From the NCBI GenBank assembly GCA_950097015.1, contig CATNEN010000038.1, positions 2,729,501-2,793,500 of the forward strand: a stretch of DNA of 64,000 bases, written 5' to 3'. Each line of letters starts with the position of its first letter. Position 1 is the stretch's first letter. Position numbers and translations under genes: made by a program. This document shows, piece after piece, positions 33,252 through 64,000 of the stretch. Under the pieces are notes generated by a model. It was not told the DNA's origin, searched no databases, and was given only the letters and a program-made list of their open reading frames with translations. Source of the DNA: Macrostomum hystrix (lineage: Eukaryota > Platyhelminthes > Macrostomidae).

Positions 33252-36012
33252 CAGCTCTCTGTGCTGGTATACCATCAGAAGCATCAGCTGTGCTGGTATA
33301 CCATCAGAAGCATCAGCTGTGCTGGTATACCATCAGAAGCATCAGCTGTGCTGGTATACCATCAGAAGCATCAGCTGTGCTGGTATACCATGAGAAGCAT
33401 CAGCTGTGCTGGTATACCATCAGAAGCATCAGCTGTGCTGGTATACCATCAGAAGCATCAGCTGTGCTGGTATACCATCAGAAGCATCAGCTGTGCTGGT
33501 ATACCATCAGAAGCATCAGCTGTGCTGGTATACCATCAGAAGCATCAGCTGTGCTGGTATACCATCAGAAGCATCAGCTGTGCTGGTATACCATGAGAAG
33601 CATCAGCTGTGCTGGTATACCATCAGAAGCATCAGCTGTGCTGGTATACCATCAGAAGCATCAGCTGTGCTGGTATACCATCAGAAGCATCAGCTGTGCT
33701 GGTATACCATCAGAAGCATCAGCTGTGCTGGTTACCATCAGAAGCATCAGCTGTGCTGGTATACCATCAGAAGCATCAGCTGTGCTGGTATACCATCAGA
33801 AGCATCAGCTGTGCTGGTATACCATCAGAAGCATCAGCTGTGCTGGTATACCATCAGAAGCATCAGCTGTGCTGGTTACCATCAGAAGCATCAGCTGTGC
33901 TGGTATACCATCAGAAGCATCAGCTGTGCTGGTATACCATCAGAAGCATCAGCTGTGCTGGTATACCATCAGAAGCATCAGCTGTGCTGGTATACCATCA
34001 GAAGCATCAGCTGTGCTGGTATACCATCAGAAGCATCAGCTGTGCTGGTATACCATCAGAAGCATCAGCTGTGCTGGTATACCATCAGAAGCATCAGCTG
34101 TGCTGGTTACCATCAGAAGCATCAGCTGTGCTGGTTACCATCAGAAGCATCAGCTGTGCTGGTATACCATCAGAAGCATCAGCTGTGCTGGTTACCATCA
34201 GAAGCATCAGCTGTGCTGGTTACCATCAGAAGCATCAGCTGTGCTGGTATACCATGAGAAGCATCAGCTGTGCTGGTATACCATCAGAAGCATCAGCTGT
34301 GCTGGTTACCATCAGAAGCATCAGCTGTGCTGGTTACCATCAGAAGCATCAGCTGTGCTGGTATACCATCAGAAGCATCAGCTGTGCTGGTATACCATCA
34401 GAAGCATCAGCTGTGCTGGTTACCATCAGAAGCATCAGCTGTGCTGGTATACCATCAGAAGCATCAGCTGTGCTGGTATACCATCAGAAGCATCAGCTGT
34501 GCTGGTATACCATCAGAAGCATCAGCTGTGCTGGTATACCATGAGAAGCATCAGCTCTCTGTGCTGGTATACCATCAGAAGCATCAGCTGTGCTGGTATA
34601 CCATGAGAAGCATCAGCTGTGCTGGTATACCATGAGAAGCATCAGCTGTGCTGGTATACCATCAGAAGCATCAGCTGTGCTGGTTACCATCAGAAGCATC
34701 AGCTGTGCTGGTATACCATCAGAAGCATCAGCTGTGCTGGTATACCATCAGAAGCATCAGCTGTGCTGGTATACCATCAGAAGCATCAGCTGTGCTGGTA
34801 TACCATCAGAAGCATCAGCTGTGCTGGTATACCATGAGAAGCATCAGCTGTGCTGGTATACCATCAGAAGCATCAGCTGTGCTGGTTACCATCAGAAGCA
34901 TCAGCTGTGCTGGTATACCATCAGAAGCATCAGCTGTGCTGGTATACCATCAGAAGCATCAGCTGTGCTGGTATACCATCAGAAGCATCAGCTGTGCTGG
35001 TATACCATCAGAAGCATCAGCTCTCTGTGCTGGTATACCATCAGAAGCATCAGCTGTGCTGGTATACCATCAGAAGCATCAGCTGTGCTGGTTACCATCA
35101 GAAGCATCAGCTGTGCTGGTTACCATCAGAAGCATCAGCTGTGCTGGTATACCATCAGAAGCATCAGCTGTGCTGGTATACCATCAGAAGCATCAGCTGT
35201 GCTGGTATACCATCAGAAGCATCAGCTGTGCTGGTATACCATCAGAAGCATCAGCTCTCTGTGCTGGTATACCATCAGAAGCATCAGCTGTGCTGGTATA
35301 CCATCAGAAGCATCAGCTGTGCTGGTTACCATCAGAAGCATCAGCTGTGCTGGTTACCATCAGAAGCATCAGCTGTGCTGGTATACCATCAGAAGCATCA
35401 GCTGTGCTGGTATACCATCAGAAGCATCAGCTGTGCTGGTATACCATCAGAAGCATCAGCTGTGCTGGTTACCATCAGAAGCATCAGCTGTGCTGGTTAC
35501 CATCAGAAGCATCAGCTGTGCTGGTATACCATCAGAAGCATCAGCTGTGCTGGTTACCATCAGAAGCATCAGCTGTGCTGGTTACCATCAGAAGCATCAG
35601 CTGTGCTGGTATACCATCAGAAGCATCAGCTGTGCTGGTATACCATCAGAAGCATCAGCTGTGCTGGTATACCATCAGAAGCATCAGCTGTGCTGGTATA
35701 CCATCAGAAGCATCAGCTGTGCTGGTTACCATCAGAAGCATCAGCTGTGCTGGTATACCATCAGAAGCATCAGCTGTGCTGGTATACCATCAGAAGCATC
35801 AGCTGTGCTGGTATACCATCAGAAGCATCAGCTGTGCTGGTATACCATCAGAAGCATCAGCTGTGCTGGTATACCATCAGAAGCATCAGCTGTGCTGGTA
35901 TACCATCAGAAGCATCAGCTGTGCTGGTATACCATCAGAAGCATCAGCTGTGCTGGTATACCATGAGAAGCATCAGCTCTCTGTGCAGGTATACCAACAG
36001 AAGCATTAGCTG
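33252..36012 (+). repeat. 29-bp satellite block, ~95 copies
   Basis: Unit GTGCTGGTATACCATCAGAA plus GCATCAGCT. A 27-bp variant (GTTACCATC) and a CTCTCT insertion variant recur in ordered blocks. All three frames stay open, which produces spurious long frames. Confidence 0.98.
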
Positions 36013-38216
36013 TCTTTACAAAGGAGACTTTCTGAGGCTACACGGGTGCCCACCTGTACAGAAGAAGGGTTTGGCGGGTTTTGTCAGAGTAATGCCAATA
36101 TTTTCCAATCTAGGCAAACTGTTGGTTATCAAGACGAGTGGTTAATGCATTCTTTATCTACGCTCGGATATGGGAAATTTTTTCTGCCCTAATGTACGAA
36201 CGTATTAGCTATGTTTTTTGTTCACTCTTGAGCCTGTTGCGAACAAGACGAGCAAAAATAGTCCCTTTTCCTACTTTAAGTAGTTTTGAATGCGTGCTTT
36301 TGCTAGAATTTTTTGAAGTTTAATAAAGAATAGGCCGATTTTCAAAGATAAGCAAGCGACTGCTGTTTTTTACTAGGGCTGGAATGCAGCTCTCGAATAT
36401 GAGTTTCAAGCCACATTCGATTTCCGATCTGATTTTTGATTGACGTGTGCAACCAGCCTTAGCAATCTGTAAGCTTCTAATCAAGTCAAGCAGTATGGAG
36501 CTTGCTGAGTGTGTTTATGAAGCCATTGCCATGTTATCAATATTTGAAATGACTCCACGAAGACACACAAGACGTCTCCACGGTGCTAATGCACAGATTC
36601 GAGGCGAGATAAGGCTGTTAGAAGACTCGATTAAGGCTTAATCAAACATAGTATGGCTACAGAATGATTGTTCAGCAATTCAGTAGAATCTCATGGAGAA
36701 CAGGCTTATCTTGAATGAGACTTTGACTGGCTTTGGAATAAGAAAATCCAAAGGCAGGTGTAACAGTTGCTGACTTAATTAAAGTGAAGGATTTAGGTAA
36801 GCCAGATGCAATAGGATAGTGATGGATAGTGGACTAAGATCAAATTGGGAGAGACAGGAACGCAGCAGGGTAGCTGAGGCATCCTGCAGATAGAAGTGCA
36901 GAAGTCACGCCAAAGCCCTCACTAGCGTATAATTTATCTTTTTTCTTGAACGCGTCCATTGTGATGGGCAAAGGCGGTTGGGAGGGCTTGACGGCCTGTC
37001 AAACTAGACAGGCGGGCGGCAGGGTCTGAACTTCTCGTCTTACCTGATAAAGCTGGCCCAAGCCTCGAGTGCACAGTCTCGGATTCACCTTGCGTGCAGG
37101 GGCGGCCCTCCACTCCATTCTAACAATTACAAGTCAGAGAGCTGGCAAAAAAGTAAATAGGCCAGCAGCCTCTAAAGGCGTTCCTATACTTATAAACTGC
37201 AAAATGCAAACGCCAAGACTTCCTTTATTTAGTGGGGCTTAGTTCTAGGCGATTTCCTTGCTAGTTCATCTTCATCAATCCGTCGGATGGTCTGCTACGC
37301 CTGCCTTGCGCGGCGCACACACCTGGCGATACATTGAGGTGGGCGGGTTGTGGCGTATAGATTTACCAGCCTGCCGCCTGCAAAAAGAGACCAAAGAAAA
37401 GCCTTTGCAATGGCCTCAATGCCGCCACTCCACTGAATGACCACCCTATATATCCTTTTATGTGTGTGTATAATAGAGGCAAGGAAATAAGGAAGAGAGG
37501 TTGCGGCGCGGAGTGGGGTGGTCGTATAGGACTGTCATTCCTTACAAACAAGTGTAAGCAAACTTATAGCGGGACCCGAGAGTTGCAATTTGATGGATTG
37601 TTTATTCTGATGAATAGCTTCTCCCGGCCTCTCCAGCTAGCAGGCCCTCTCTTGCTTTCCAATGGAAGATACCTCTAAAGACAGCACCGGCCAGGCATAT
37701 GGCCCGCTGAACCAATTGGAATGGGGGGAATCCTCCATTTTCTCATGCCACCAACCCCTAGCCCCCTTCTCGTGGTGGAGGAGCAGTGGTGCGTGGAGGA
37801 GAACCTTTTTATAAATCGCGTTCACCCGCCCCCAACCGTTTAAGAGTAATGCAACGGCCTTTCTACCCCTGCAACGGCCATGTCAAGTGAGCGCCCAGGC
37901 TTTCGGAAAGATTTATTACCCTCGGCCGCTTGTACCCCGCTGCCCTCTCATTTTGATTATTAACTGACAGCGGCCTGCAGCCCGCCCCTTTATAGACAGA
38001 AAAAGCGGGCTCACGCAGTTATTATCGGCCAGCGGTAGCAAGAACTCGTTCGCAGCTCAGATTACCAATAACATTAAAAAGTCTGTGTCGTTCATTGGTT
38101 TCAATTGATTGCGTTTCAAGCAGTTTTTCGGGTGTCTGCAACGCGAGCAGTGGTGGCGACAGCGTCACAGCGGCCGATTCTTGTCACGGCCCTGAAGTTG
38201 CGCGCGGTAGCAGATC
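36013..38216. other. Intergenic between satellite block and PTK7-like gene
   Basis: No exon supported. The last 300 bp becomes GC-rich and probably contains the exon 1a promoter and leader. Confidence 0.5.
37989..37995 (+). promoter_or_regulatory. Possible TATA element of exon 1a promoter
   Basis: TTTATAG sits in a GC-rich context about 225 nt before the ATG of exon 1a. This is motif evidence only. Confidence 0.25.
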
Positions 38217-62884
<24,668 letters not shown>

Positions 62885-63589
62885 GCTGATCGGACATTGC
62901 ACCGGTCTTTGTCTACTAGTCTTCGTCTGTCATGCATTGCTTCGGGTTCGCTGCACTAGCCAGGTCTTTGTGGCACCAAGTTCACTGTTCAACAACTACC
63001 AAGAGGAAGCCGTTGGCCATGGACATCGTCACACAGTTGATAAGTAAGAGAAGGATTAAGGCTCCACCACGCACCAGATTCGTTATTTTGCTACATCCTC
63101 ATTAAGAATCTAATTATCCTACTGTGCACACGCACTATCAAGAGCTTTTGTGTGCGCCCAGCTGGCTTCATCGAGCTTCTTCGAGCACACTTTGCGACCA
63201 TATTTTTGTAGTTGTTTAATGTGCTTCTAATTTTTATAGTTAATTTTATATATTGTCAACGAGCTTAAACTATTTTATACACACACCGCTAATATCCTCG
63301 CACTGTCAGCAAGCACAATAGCGCAGTTTGCTAACCACAGTTCAACTTCTGTCCTGCTATTTGCTTCAGCAAGCATGCTATGTTAGCCTGCGCTGCCTTA
63401 GCATTATTCACGTTATATATACTGTGTATGACTGACAACTGGGAACTGATACCTTGCTGTAGCCCGATGACCGAGCAGCCAGCCTAGTCCGCTTGTTTGT
63501 CGGTGCTTTGACCCTGAAGCCCTTGGGGCGCTAGCCAATGATGATTCTTTAAACTGTCTTCTAAGGCTGAAACCAGACCAGCCACTCCG
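62885..63589 (+). other. PTK7 3' untranslated/downstream region
   Basis: No frame of interest. No canonical AATAAA was seen, so the polyadenylation site is not located. Confidence 0.4.
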
Positions 63590-63960
63590 CTCAAAACCCC
63601 GATGTACACAATGTACACAGACCGACCCCTCTACTCAAACCCGATGTACACACGCCACAAGACTGACACCTCCACTCAAACCCGATGTACACACGCCCCA
63701 GACCAACCCCTTCACTCAAACCCCTATGTACACACGCCTCAGACCAACCCCTCCACTCAAACCCCTATGTACATACGCCCCAGACCAACCCCTCCACTCA
63801 AACCCCTATGTACATACGCCCCAGACCAACCCCTCCACTCAAACCCCTATGTACATACGCCCCAGACCAACCCCTCCACTCAAACCCCGATGTACACAAT
63901 GTACAATGTGCACAGACAAACCCTCTACTGAAACCCAATGCACACACGCTCCAGACCACC
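63590..63960 (+). repeat. ~41-bp minisatellite at the window end
   Basis: Unit core CCCTATGTACATACGCCCCA then GACCAACCCCTCCACTCAAA, about 8 copies, downstream of PTK7. The copies become diverged toward both edges. Confidence 0.95.
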
Positions 63961-64000
63961 CACTGCCGCTTACAACCCCAATGTACACCTTCAAGTTTCA

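Noticed and set aside
33203-36145. Long open frames with SEASAVLVYHQKH-type repeats
   Set aside because: All forward frames are open through the same satellite, so openness is not informative.
36447-36641. 64-codon frame in intergenic DNA
   Set aside because: Length expected by chance, and no motif seen.

Overview
The window is eukaryotic and metazoan. It carries three intron-containing animal genes: a strawberry-notch-type helicase, a Cys-loop nicotinic acetylcholine receptor alpha subunit, and a PTK7/CCK4-type receptor pseudokinase. It also carries tRNA-derived SINEs, piggyBac and PIF/Harbinger DNA transposons, and an exceptional load of minisatellites. Gene structure and repeat style fit a free-living flatworm such as Macrostomum, but that taxon is an inference and was not tested.

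Layout. 1-2.6 kb: AT-rich non-coding DNA ending in a 44-bp array. 2.66-9.75 kb (+): eight-exon SBNO-like helicase whose last exon encodes a tail with PIP-box-like motifs and a UBZ4-like zinc finger. 9.8-12.0 kb: 30-bp array and SINEs. 12.07-19.23 kb (+): eight-exon nAChR alpha subunit (528 aa predicted), with one likely GC-AG intron. 20.37-21.84 kb (-) and 31.29-32.81 kb (-): two nearly identical two-exon genes for a 465-aa secreted protein of a family I do not recognise, with an internal repeat. 23.9-27.15 kb: a decayed PIF/Harbinger element holding a piggyBac element with an intact-looking transposase. 27.98-28.94 kb (-): a secreted LamG-like protein. 33.25-36.0 kb: a large 29-bp satellite block. 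38.2-62.9 kb (+): PTK7-like gene with two candidate alternative signal-peptide first exons (38.2 and 44.0 kb), seven Ig-like domains, one TM segment and a pseudokinase. 63.6-64 kb: another array.

The dominant pattern is that nearly every intron longer than a few hundred bases carries its own minisatellite, with unrelated units from intron to intron. Most very long open frames in the window come from these arrays and are not genes. Exon joins below were derived by hand from splice motifs, reading phase and family resemblance. In the three large genes the phases close exactly, which is the main support for the models.

The strongest candidates for something undescribed are: the duplicated secreted two-repeat family, whose identity is nearly confined to exons; the SBNO helicase with a PCNA/ubiquitin-binding-like tail; the paired signal-peptide first exons of the PTK7-like gene; and an intronic array in the nAChR gene made of 3' splice-site look-alikes.
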